DNA of 10,646 nt from JBBTRN01 sp038065175 (GTDB lineage: Bacteria > Patescibacteriota > Doudnabacteria > UBA920). The translations under genes and the position numbers were made by a program. Below are positions 1-5,777 of this stretch, piece after piece. The stretch lies in contig JBBTRN010000049.1 in NCBI GenBank assembly GCA_038065175.1, positions 1 to 10,646 on the forward strand, in the 5' to 3' direction. The first letter of the stretch is position 1. The number at the start of each line of letters is the position of its first letter. Below the pieces are notes generated by a model. That model saw only the letters and a list, made by a program, of their open reading frames with translations, was not told where the DNA came from and made no database searches.

Positions 1-2442
1 GGAAAAAATTTTGCCGTGTGCGGACCTAATGGAACCGGCAAAAGTTGCATTGTCGACGCTATTGAATTCGGCTTAACTGGTAATATTTCACGCCTCTCGG
101 GTAAAGGCAGAGGCGTGGTGTCAGTGAGAGAACATGCGCCTCATGTAAATAGCCGAAATAACCCTGATAAAGCAAGAGTTATTATAACAGCGATAGTTTC
201 TGATTCCAATAAGCGGGTTGTAATAGACCGGACAGTTAAGGACTCCAATAATCCAACAGTCACTCCAAACGACCCGTCGACTCTACAAATACTTCATCAG
301 GTTGCCAATCATCCGGAGTTTGTGCTTTCTAGACGCGAACTGATACTTTATATACTCGCAACTCCCGGCGAAAGGTCAAAAGAAATTCAGGCTCTCTTAA
401 AACTTGATAAGATTGAAGAGCTGCGTGCATTATTCGTTAAAATAGCCAATGCTCACAAAAAGGAAACCGCACCTCTTAAAACCGAGTCTAAATTGGCCTC
501 TGACAATCTTATCCAAGCGTTAGAAATTACCACACTTAACCCCGAAGAAGTCTTAAAAGCTGTTAATCCTCGTAGAGCAATTTTAAATCTGCCCCCTCTT
601 ACTGCCCTTACAGCCACTACTTCTTTACGGGACGGGCTGGAAACAATTACAAATACTCCCCAAACTTTCCGAGTTCCTAAAGCCCAAGCAATTATAGATA
701 TAAAAAGTCTTAGTGCGAGTATTGATAGCTTGCACTCAACCGAAAATATCCAATCTTACCAAGCGATAGCGAAAGAACTTGGGGATTTTGTTTTAGACCC
801 AATTGCGAACCAAAATGTTTCCCTGGAGAACTTTCTTAGGAGCGCTTTACAATTTTTAGATGAAAGTATCTGTCCAGTTTGCGATACACCTTGGAACTTA
901 GATGATTTAAAGCAAGTGATAGAGAATAAACTTAAAAATTATGACGCGGTTTCTAAACGCCGCATAGAACTGGAAAATAAGCTTGTCCCAATCATCACTT
1001 CACTCCAATCACTACAGAATTCCATATCGCTTATAAAAACTTATAAGCTTACTCCAACCACATCGGCAGAAATACAGAAACTAGCAGAATTTGAAAAACA
1101 ATGCGTATCAAAGACACAAACTTTGAGCGCATTTTTCCCGGTAGCCAGCTCAATAAATATATTGGACCACATACACGAAATACCGCAAGAAATAACTGAT
1201 GCTATTGTTAAATTGTCCGCTTCTGCGTCAGCAATGCCCGAACCTACTGTGCAAGACTCAGCGCGTGACTTTTTAACTATTTGCCAAGAACGACTGGAAG
1301 TATATCGTTCAGCACAACGACGTCTAAGACAGGCAGATGAAAAAGCGAAGCTTACCGACAAAATCAGTACAACCTATGCCCAAGTAAGCAATGCCATTTT
1401 AAATGACATTTATAAGCAAGTTGAACAACAATTCAGTGAATTTTACCGTGTCATAAATCACGATGACGAACCTGGATTTTCTGCCCAATTACTACCTTCG
1501 GCGGGAAAACTCGGGTTTGACGTTGATTTTTATGGCAAGGGTTTTTTCCCACCCGGGGCTTATCATAGCGAGGGACACCAAGACGGAATGGGTTTATGCC
1601 TATATTTAGCATTAATGAAGCATATATCCGGCAAGGGATTTACGTTAGCCGTTTTAGATGACGTACTGATGTCGGTAGACTCAGGACATCGCCGCGAGGT
1701 TTGCGCGCTACTAAGTCAATATTTCCCTGATACCCAGTTCGTGTTAACAACCCACGACCAAGTTTGGTTGAAACACATGAAAACTGTCGGTTTAATCGGA
1801 CAAAATGCTTCAATACGTTTTAGAACTTGGAATGTTAATATCGGGCCAACCGAATGGGAGCAAAAAAGTGTCTGGGACGAAATAGATTCAGATTTACAAA
1901 AAGACGATGTTCGTAGCGCGGCCGGATTGCTCCGTCATTTCTTAGAATATATTTTTGGAGAAGCCTGTCATAGATTGCGAGCACCGGTGGAATTCCGAGG
2001 AGATTCCCAATATCAGGTTGGCGACTTAATGCCTTGTGCTGTCTTAAGTCTTCAAAACCTATATAAAGAGGCCATTGACGCGGCTACTTCTTGGGGCAAT
2101 ACACAATTAGTCCAGGAAATAACAGATAGGAAAAATGCGTTGGCCTCTGCTTTGACTACGGCTGGATATGACCAATGGCAAATTAACGGAACTATTCACT
2201 TTCACGAATGGGATAATTTAAGTAAACAAGACTTTGCGCCTGTTGTTGAGGCTTTTAAGAAATTAATTCAAAACTTTAACTGTCCTGATTGCGCCTGCCT
2301 TTTTGAAATTCTACCGGACAGGGGTCATAAGAAAACCGTTAAATGCACTTGCGGTAGCACTAACATAAACTTAGAACGCAAAATGCAACCCGATACTCCT
2401 AGTATCCCCGTTCCTCAACAAGGTGAAGTTGTAGGCACATAA
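1..2442 (+). CDS. Rad50/SMC-like ABC ATPase with zinc hook and C-terminal zinc ribbon (5' end missing)
   Basis: The frame is open from base 1, so the start lies upstream; 813 residues are visible. Counting from base 1, residues 8-15 are a Walker A (GPNGTGKS). C291-P-V-C294 is a Rad50-type zinc hook between two helical, coiled-coil-like arms of modest length. An ABC signature-like segment (HSEGHQ) lies at 522-527. The Walker B ends in LDD (552-554) with a D-loop just after, and H585 in TTHD is the switch histidine. This fits the RecF/RecN/Rad50 group, DNA-end or DNA-structure ATPases of the cytoplasm. Unusually, about 220 residues follow the ATPase half. They begin with a helix (LLRHFLEYIF) of the kind found after the ATPase core in RloC/AAA_13-like proteins, and end in a zinc ribbon (C761-x2-C764 and C782-x-C784). 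It could be a repair or a phage-defence ATPase; no partner gene is visible. The ATPase fold is near certain, the role is not. Confidence 0.88.
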   Translation, partial: GKNFAVCGPNGTGKSCIVDAIEFGLTGNISRLSGKGRGVVSVREHAPHVNSRNNPDKARVIITAIVSDSNKRVVIDRTVKDSNNPTVTPNDPSTLQILHQVANHPEFVLSRRELILYILATPGERSKEIQALLKLDKIEELRALFVKIANAHKKETAPLKTESKLASDNLIQALEITTLNPEEVLKAVNPRRAILNLPPLTALTATTSLRDGLETITNTPQTFRVPKAQAIIDIKSLSASIDSLHSTENIQSYQAIAKELGDFVLDPIANQNVSLENFLRSALQFLDESICPVCDTPWNLDDLKQVIENKLKNYDAVSKRRIELENKLVPIITSLQSLQNSISLIKTYKLTPTTSAEIQKLAEFEKQCVSKTQTLSAFFPVASSINILDHIHEIPQEITDAIVKLSASASAMPEPTVQDSARDFLTICQERLEVYRSAQRRLRQADEKAKLTDKISTTYAQVSNAILNDIYKQVEQQFSEFYRVINHDDEPGFSAQLLPSAGKLGFDVDFYGKGFFPPGAYHSEGHQDGMGLCLYLALMKHISGKGFTLAVLDDVLMSVDSGHRREVCALLSQYFPDTQFVLTTHDQVWLKHMKTVGLIGQNASIRFRTWNVNIGPTEWEQKSVWDEIDSDLQKDDVRSAAGLLRHFLEYIFGEACHRLRAPVEFRGDSQYQVGDLMPCAVLSLQNLYKEAIDAATSWGNTQLVQEITDRKNALASALTTAGYDQWQINGTIHFHEWDNLSKQDFAPVVEAFKKLIQNFNCPDCACLFEILPDRGHKKTVKCTCGSTNINLERKMQPDTPSIPVPQQGEVVGT

Positions 2443-2581
2443 ATCTCGTAGTAAGTCGTCATACCTGTTGTACCATTAAATAGGTTCTAACTTCGTTAAG
2501 TGCCCGTACCACAAAATAGTTCTGAACTAGCCCTCCAAACTGGTGGATTAACTTATTCCGTTGAAAATAAAATTACTTATT
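2443..2581. other. Intergenic gap with no recognisable site
   Basis: About 140 bases separate the ATPase gene from the methyltransferase-like gene. I see no terminator hairpin with a T-run, no convincing promoter and no open frame of note. Base composition becomes more AT-rich towards the right. Confidence 0.5.
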
Positions 2582-3220
2582 ATGAAAACTATAAATTACG
2601 ACTGGCCTGGTTGGAGACTCAAAGACAATCCGTTTGGTGAGGATTTTGACTTAGAGGCAAGGAAAAGAATGCTGGCTGGAAGCAGGTTGCTAATGCCTTT
2701 TCTTAATAAGTACCAGAGATATTTAGGTCGGGTTGGCTTGGAAGTTGGGCCTTTTTTTGATCCTATTCTTGTACCAGCTAAATTCCCAGGAAAATCTTTA
2801 GTTTACTTAGATAATGATCCTTATGCTATTAAATTTTTAAGAAACGGAGGGAATAAACAGATACGAGTAATTTTTGCCAATGTCAACTTATTTAACAACA
2901 AAAAAATTTATCAACAGTCTACATTCTCTAAACACAAATACGATTTTGCCGTAATGTCGCAAATTTTTAACTACATTGACTATCAATCCTTTTTAACACA
3001 CCTGCACAAACAACTCAACAAGAAAGCTTATATTTTTGTCAATAATGCAACTAATTATGGAATCCCCTCTCTATTTTCAAAATTACGCCCTCGCAACACT
3101 ACCTCTACAATTCAAATAGTAAAAAAATGTGGTTTTAAGATAATAGAAAAACAAATTATAAAATCATTAAACAACCACCAGCATAACCAAAGACTGCTCC
3201 TTGTAGCTCAAAAAAAATGA
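2582..3220 (+). CDS. Class I SAM-dependent methyltransferase-like protein
   Basis: A 212-residue protein from the ATG at 2582. A TTG at 2561 in frame would add seven residues, but neither start has a good Shine-Dalgarno, so the ATG is preferred. The Rossmann pattern of class I methyltransferases is recognisable. Residues 53-61 (LEVGPFFDP) match the glycine-rich SAM loop, and VYLDNDP (74-80) matches the acidic motif II strand. The later segment YDFAVMSQIFNYID resembles the strand and helix where the substrate is placed (motif IV). A final strand pair with a KKCGFKIIE stretch is typical of the C-terminal sheet. The substrate cannot be read from the sequence. The gene is clearly more AT-rich than lexA or the genes further right, hinting at a different origin, and it stands alone between the ATPase and a terminator. 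Fold fairly sure, function unknown. Confidence 0.72.
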   Translation: MKTINYDWPGWRLKDNPFGEDFDLEARKRMLAGSRLLMPFLNKYQRYLGRVGLEVGPFFDPILVPAKFPGKSLVYLDNDPYAIKFLRNGGNKQIRVIFANVNLFNNKKIYQQSTFSKHKYDFAVMSQIFNYIDYQSFLTHLHKQLNKKAYIFVNNATNYGIPSLFSKLRPRNTTSTIQIVKKCGFKIIEKQIIKSLNNHQHNQRLLLVAQKK

Positions 3221-3403
3221 TAAACTTATTATCGCTTGCTCAATAAGGCGCCTGCATCGTAAACCACAGCAACAGTTTTTGCGCCGGATCTTTTAATTAA
3301 GAGGTTTTGGTTGATAAAATAATTAAGGACCAATAAATTACCTTAACCACTACGAGAAAATCTCTTAGCATATAACACTCACTTTGATCGGGTATGCTAA
3401 ATA
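3221..3403. other. Intergenic region before a terminator, possible 3' UTR
   Basis: There is no plausible gene here. A 7-bp inverted repeat (TAGCATA at 3366-3372, TATGCTA at 3393-3399) sits just before the terminator at 3404. A weaker GGCGC/GCGCC pairing is present near 3247-3284. This could be the 3' untranslated region of the methyltransferase-like gene. Confidence 0.4.
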
Positions 3404-3429
3404 GTACTCAATTTTTTGAGTGCTTTTTA
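3404..3429 (+). terminator. Rho-independent terminator
   Basis: GTACTCAA (3404-3411) pairs with TTGAGTGC (3416-3423) around a TTTT loop with one G-T pair, and is followed by a T-rich run from 3424. It would end transcription from the methyltransferase-like gene and insulates the promoter that follows directly. Confidence 0.75.
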
Positions 3430-3431
3430 TT

Positions 3432-3460
3432 TTGACTAAAACACTTTATAAGCGTAGTAT
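3432..3460 (+). promoter_or_regulatory. Sigma-70-type promoter for the putative ncRNA
   Basis: TTGACT (3432-3437) and TAGTAT (3455-3460) are separated by exactly 17 bases, with the expected start of transcription near 3467. The promoter lies directly behind a terminator and no protein gene with a good start follows, so it most likely drives a stand-alone RNA. Confidence 0.65.
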
Positions 3461-3466
3461 TATAAA

Positions 3467-3870
3467 TACTAATGCGTGCTTTCTCCGAGAAGCGCGCCGT
3501 GGGAGCCCAAAGCTTACCGCCCTCCAGAAGCAAAGGGCTCTCACCAAACAATAAAGAGGATATAAGTTCTTCGGCAAAGAGTCTGCCCATAACTCTAGCC
3601 GAGAACGGTTCTGCAAGGCTCATTGGCGGTACTGTGGTTGTGCTTTCAAGGTGGGAGTCAATCGCAGCCAGCGCCTACGCGTCCAGCCTGCCAACCGGCA
3701 GGTGAAAACTTTGGCGTCACAACCCGTTATTCCTTGCAGACTGCACTTATAAGCTCAAATCCGGCTCTCCTCCTGCGCACCCCTGACCTTTAAAGCGCAG
3801 TAAATGCTTCACCTCCTCCGAAGCAAAAAGAGACGGTACCGGCGGTAGCAGCATCTCCGCCGGTTTTTTT
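3467..3870 (+). ncRNA. Putative structured non-coding RNA, about 400 nt, family unknown
   Basis: The interval runs from a consensus-like promoter to a strong intrinsic terminator. It contains an unusual number of matching arms. GCGTGC-TTCT (3474-3484) pairs with AGAA-GCGCGC (3488-3497). A 10-bp helix joins 3499-3508 to 3535-3544. GTTC-TCGGC (3566-3575) pairs with GCCGA-GAAC (3598-3606), enclosing AGAGT/ACTCT (3578-3582/3592-3596). A perfect 9-bp long-range helix joins 3610-3618 to 3732-3740, enclosing GGTTGTG/CACAACC (3636-3642/3718-3724) and the hairpin 3687-3702. CTGCGC/GCGCAG (3773-3778/3795-3800) and TGCTTC/GAAGCA (3805-3810/3820-3825) follow. Loop ACCGCC (3516-3521) can pair with GGCGGT (3625-3630), a possible pseudoknot. 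I could not match it to tmRNA, RNase P RNA, SRP RNA or 6S RNA. Open frames of 71-77 codons on both strands overlap it and look incidental. Confidence 0.62.
3838..3870 (+). terminator. Strong Rho-independent terminator
   Basis: ACCGGCGG (3838-3845) pairs perfectly with CCGCCGGT (3857-3864) over an 11-base loop, and the T-run extends to 3870. It ends the putative ncRNA. Its last T bases overlap the stop codon of the opposing 61-residue gene. Confidence 0.85.
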
Positions 3871-4054
3871 ATGCCCACAGCATGCCCTTAAACTGGCTGT
3901 TGACCACTAAAGGCACGCCGCGTAAATGCTGTACGCGCTGAGCCAATTCTTTAACAGGACAACTATGTTCTATGGCTCTACCACAAGTACAGTGGGCGCA
4001 TAAGCCCCGAAGCTGGCTAACAATATTTTGTTTTGTAATTTCTAATTCAGACAT
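3869..4054 (-). CDS. Small cysteine-rich protein, 61 residues, function unknown
   Basis: I start it at the ATG at 4054; a longer reading would translate the AGCTTGTAG repeat and is unlikely. The protein has four cysteines and two histidines in its first half (C19-x-H-C22-x-C24, H30-x-C32). That could bind zinc or an iron-sulfur cluster, but this is inference. No membrane segment or signal peptide is seen. It is the last gene of the minus-strand group lexA, four-helix-bundle gene, this gene. Its stop codon shares bases with the T-run of the opposing terminator. I do not recognise a family. Composition and position support a real gene, but no ribosome binding site is evident. Confidence 0.5.
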   Translation of the reverse strand: MSELEITKQNIVSQLRGLCAHCTCGRAIEHSCPVKELAQRVQHLRGVPLVVNSQFKGMLWA

Positions 4055-4060
4055 GTTTTT

Positions 4061-4090
4061 AGCTTGTAGGAAGTAGCTTGTAGCTTGTAG
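4061..4090. repeat. AGCTTGTAG heptad repeat, left arm of an inverted repeat
   Basis: Units of AGCTTGT/GTAGCTT occur here. Bases 4071-4090 are a perfect 20-base reverse complement of 4476-4495. Together the arms enclose the four-helix-bundle gene. Confidence 0.85.
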
Positions 4091-4169
4091 CCAAACCGCC
4101 AAAAACTACTTTAAATTATTTACCATCTTGTTTAAAATTTTCATCACTTCTTGCAACAGCCCATCAACC

Positions 4170-4457
4170 TTAAAAATTTAAACCCTTGCCAAAAGATAAA
4201 CGTCTAGCGATTTCTATTTGAGTTTCCAATTCTGCTCCTGAACCATACGAGATTAGTAAAAAACGTCTAAATTCTTTGTCAGTTTCTCTACGTTTACCTT
4301 CAGCAATATTTGAAGGAATAGATACGCTGCAGCGACGAGATTGCGAAGTCAGGCCATACATTTCACTGCTTGGATATCCAGAAGTTAATTTATAAACTTC
4401 CACTACCAATTCCATTGACTTCTGCCATACTATTAAATTTTTATAATCATTTTGCAT
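4170..4457 (-). CDS. Four-helix-bundle protein (23S rRNA intervening-sequence protein family), frameshifted near its C-terminus
   Basis: The open frame gives 95 residues. It starts KNLIVWQKSMELVVEVYKL and contains YGLTSQ, SIPSNIAEG and an FRRFL helix, the hallmark order of the S23/four-helix-bundle family found in 23S rRNA intervening sequences and widely in candidate phyla. The molecular role of the family is unsettled. The frame ends early at TAA 4170-4172, just after a five-T run (4172-4176 on the plus strand). Shifting one base after it gives FKVDGLLQEVMKILNKMVN and more, the usual last helix, stopping at 4106-4108. The intact gene would therefore be 4106-4457, about 116 residues. The shift is either a real lesion or a homopolymer read error. 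The gene sits directly behind lexA and is boxed by a 20-bp inverted repeat. Confidence 0.85.
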   Translation of the reverse strand: MQNDYKNLIVWQKSMELVVEVYKLTSGYPSSEMYGLTSQSRRCSVSIPSNIAEGKRRETDKEFRRFLLISYGSGAELETQIEIARRLSFGKGLNF

Positions 4458-4468
4458 TTTATTTCTGC

Positions 4469-4507
4469 CTACAAGCTACAAGCTACAAGCTACTTGCTAC
4501 TTGCTAC
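4469..4507. repeat. CTACAAG/CTACTTG heptad tandem repeat, right arm of the inverted repeat
   Basis: Three CTACAAG units (4469-4489) are followed by two CTACTTG units (4490-4503) and CTAC. Bases 4476-4495 are the exact reverse complement of 4071-4090. The array begins at the lexA stop codon (4504-4506), so the cassette abuts lexA. Confidence 0.88.
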
Positions 4508-5121
4508 TCCAACTGTCTTATTACCCCCACCACTTTCCCTTGTATCATCCACTCTTCTTTTGGGTAAATATTCGCGAAATCCGGGTTCTCGGCTTTTAGG
4601 TACGCGCGGTTCTTTACATAAACCAAGCGCTTTACCGTGGCTTCGTCGTGAAGCAGGGCTACCACAATGTCGTTATTTTTAGCTTCCTTCACCGGCCTTA
4701 CTATGACTAAATCATTTTCGTAAATTCCGGCATTGATCATGCTGTCGCCGCGGACTTTAAGCAAAAAAACATCGCGCCGTGATTTAATTAAGGAAGACGG
4801 CAAATTTATCCACTCCTCAATTTGCTGCTCTGCCAAATGGGGACTCCCGGCCTGGATATTTCCTAAAAGCGGCACGCTAATTAAGCCTTTTTCTAAAGAC
4901 TCACCTAAACTGTCCAAAACCGAAATCCCGCGCGCTTTTCCCGAAATCTTAATATGCCCCGATGTCTCCAGAGCATTCAAAAGCTTAGCTACCGCGTTTT
5001 TAGAACTGACTTTTAAATATTTTGCCATTTCTGACACTGAAGGCGGCAGGTTAAAATCCCTAATCTGTTGAATGATATATTTAAGAAGTTCCTTTTGTCT
5101 GCTCGTGATCTCTTTTTTCAT
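4504..5121 (-). CDS. lexA: LexA repressor, SOS response regulator
   Basis: This 205-residue protein has the full LexA architecture. The N-terminal winged helix (residues 1-68) includes SRQKELLKYI and a PPSVSEMAKYL recognition segment. The self-cleavage site is A91-G92. The S24 peptidase dyad is S127 (in GDSM) and K164 (in ATVKR). The spacings match those of E. coli LexA (A84-G85, S119, K156) to within one residue, so the protein should be self-cleaving when RecA is activated by DNA damage. The ATG at 5121 fits the family start; there is no Shine-Dalgarno, only an AT-rich leader. It has its own promoter with a likely self-operator. The four-helix-bundle gene and the 61-residue gene follow on the same strand and may be co-transcribed. 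The identity is firm. Confidence 0.96.
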   Translation of the reverse strand: MKKEITSRQKELLKYIIQQIRDFNLPPSVSEMAKYLKVSSKNAVAKLLNALETSGHIKISGKARGISVLDSLGESLEKGLISVPLLGNIQAGSPHLAEQQIEEWINLPSSLIKSRRDVFLLKVRGDSMINAGIYENDLVIVRPVKEAKNNDIVVALLHDEATVKRLVYVKNRAYLKAENPDFANIYPKEEWMIQGKVVGVIRQLE

Positions 5122-5156
5122 AAAGTTATAAATAATTAATTATCAATCATCAATTA

Positions 5157-5185
5157 ATAGTATACTATCGTATACCTCTTGTCAA
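5157..5185 (-). promoter_or_regulatory. lexA promoter with probable LexA operator
   Basis: On the minus strand TTGACA (5180-5185) is followed after 17 bases by TACTAT (5157-5162). Between and overlapping them is the palindrome GTATAC-N4-GTATAC (5160-5175). An inverted repeat at the promoter of lexA itself is the expected place for an autoregulatory SOS box. The half-site is not the E. coli CTGT or the Bacillus GAAC type. Confidence 0.68.
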
Positions 5186-5189
5186 AACA

Positions 5190-5221
5190 TAATAAAAACA
5201 AGGTAAACCCGCGTTTACCTT
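5190..5221 (-). terminator. Rho-independent terminator upstream of lexA
   Basis: AAGGTAAAC (5200-5208) and GTTTACCTT (5213-5221) form a perfect 9-bp stem with a 4-base loop. On the minus strand it is followed by GTTTTTATT. It should end transcripts of the small membrane protein gene before the lexA promoter. Confidence 0.75.
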
Positions 5222-5319
5222 AAAGTTATCCACACTTCTTCGCTCCTTCGGAGCTTCGAAGTGCAAGCACTTTACTTCGTCCGCCTGTAAACGGGCTTCG
5301 AAGTGCAAGCAGTTGGAGT
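5222..5319. repeat. Intergenic repeats including a duplicated 17-mer
   Basis: GCTTCGAAGTGCAAGCA occurs at 5253-5269 and again at 5295-5311. Short hairpins such as GCTCC/GGAGC lie to the left. One exact DnaA-box-like TTATCCACA (5226-5234) is present. No gene is visible. This looks like repeat-rich 3' sequence of the small membrane protein gene. Confidence 0.6.
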
Positions 5320-5556
5320 CTACCCAATATTCAATAAAAACTTAATAAACCCAACCACTCCCTGCCACACGCTTTTTAGGATGGGCACCGAGGCGGGCAG
5401 GAGCACAACTAAAGCTATAATAAAAATAAAATCTTTTTTTATGACTTTAAAAATCGCGTAAACCAGTAAAACGGCCAAGCCGATTGAAATTATTGGCTGG
5501 AGGTTTTCAGGAAAATTATTTAAAAATTCTCTGTAAAGATTTTGTATTTCTTGCAT
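5320..5556 (-). CDS. Small membrane protein with two transmembrane helices
   Basis: A 78-residue protein starting at the ATG at 5556. Residues 1-20 are amphipathic. Two hydrophobic spans follow, about 21-39 and 43-60, separated by a short KVIKKD turn whose positive charges suggest this loop is cytoplasmic. A third amphipathic segment (QGVVGFIKFLLNIG) closes the protein. I recognise no family; small two-helix proteins of this kind are common in candidate phyla genomes. It lies downstream of the winged-helix gene on the same strand, with a palindromic element in between, and is followed by a terminator. There is no good ribosome binding site, as for most genes here. A toxin- or holin-like role cannot be excluded, but nothing in the sequence argues for it. 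Confidence 0.62.
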   Translation of the reverse strand: MQEIQNLYREFLNNFPENLQPIISIGLAVLLVYAIFKVIKKDFIFIIALVVLLPASVPILKSVWQGVVGFIKFLLNIG

Positions 5557-5612
5557 ACTTTAATTTTAGCGGACAGAGGGCAGTGGCTCCCCTTGCCCAT
5601 TTTTAGCCTATC

Positions 5613-5774
5613 GGGACTGTTACCGAATACCATTTTTGCCCAAAACGAACTGTTTTGGCACAATGGCCAAAAAAATTTCTCCGTTTACCTTTCAGGTAAA
5701 CATCAAAATTTATTTTGCCCATTCTGCTCAAACCATTTCATTTTGCATCAAAAAGCGTATTTGGCAACAGTCCC
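5613..5774. mobile_element. MITE-like imperfect palindrome, 162 bp, with CTATC target duplication
   Basis: The ends GGGACTGTTACC (5613-5624) and GGCAACAGTCCC (5763-5774) are inverted repeats with 11 of 12 matches. CTATC flanks both sides (5608-5612 and 5775-5779), a 5-bp target duplication. The whole element folds on itself: the left arm aligns with the reverse complement of the right arm along roughly 80 bases at about three-quarters identity. At the centre is GTTTACCT-TTC-AGGTAAAC (5683-5701). No transposase is encoded. It sits against the stop codon of the winged-helix gene. Confidence 0.78.
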
Positions 5775-5777
5775 CTA

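Noticed and set aside
3408..3705. Open frames of 71 codons (minus) and 77 codons (plus) in the 3408-3705 region
   Set aside because: They overlap each other and the helices of the putative RNA, have low-complexity composition and no ribosome binding site.
3467..3870. tmRNA, RNase P RNA, SRP RNA or 6S RNA
   Set aside because: No tRNA-like ends or tag frame, no GAGGAAAGTCC-type core, no SRP tetraloop motif and no single long bulged hairpin.
3831..3870. T-box riboswitch because of GGTACCG before a terminator
   Set aside because: The full T-box sequence is missing and no aminoacyl-tRNA synthetase or amino-acid gene follows.
5226..5234. DnaA box TTATCCACA as a replication origin
   Set aside because: A single exact box without further boxes, dnaA, dnaN or an AT-rich unwinding region is not enough.
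5222..5319. CRISPR-like array from the two 17-base direct repeats
   Set aside because: Only two copies, 25 bases apart, in hairpin-rich repeat sequence, with no cas gene.
5603..5722. A 39-residue basic frame on the minus strand
   Set aside because: It lies almost wholly inside the palindromic MITE, and a similar reading appears on the opposite strand because of the inverted arms.
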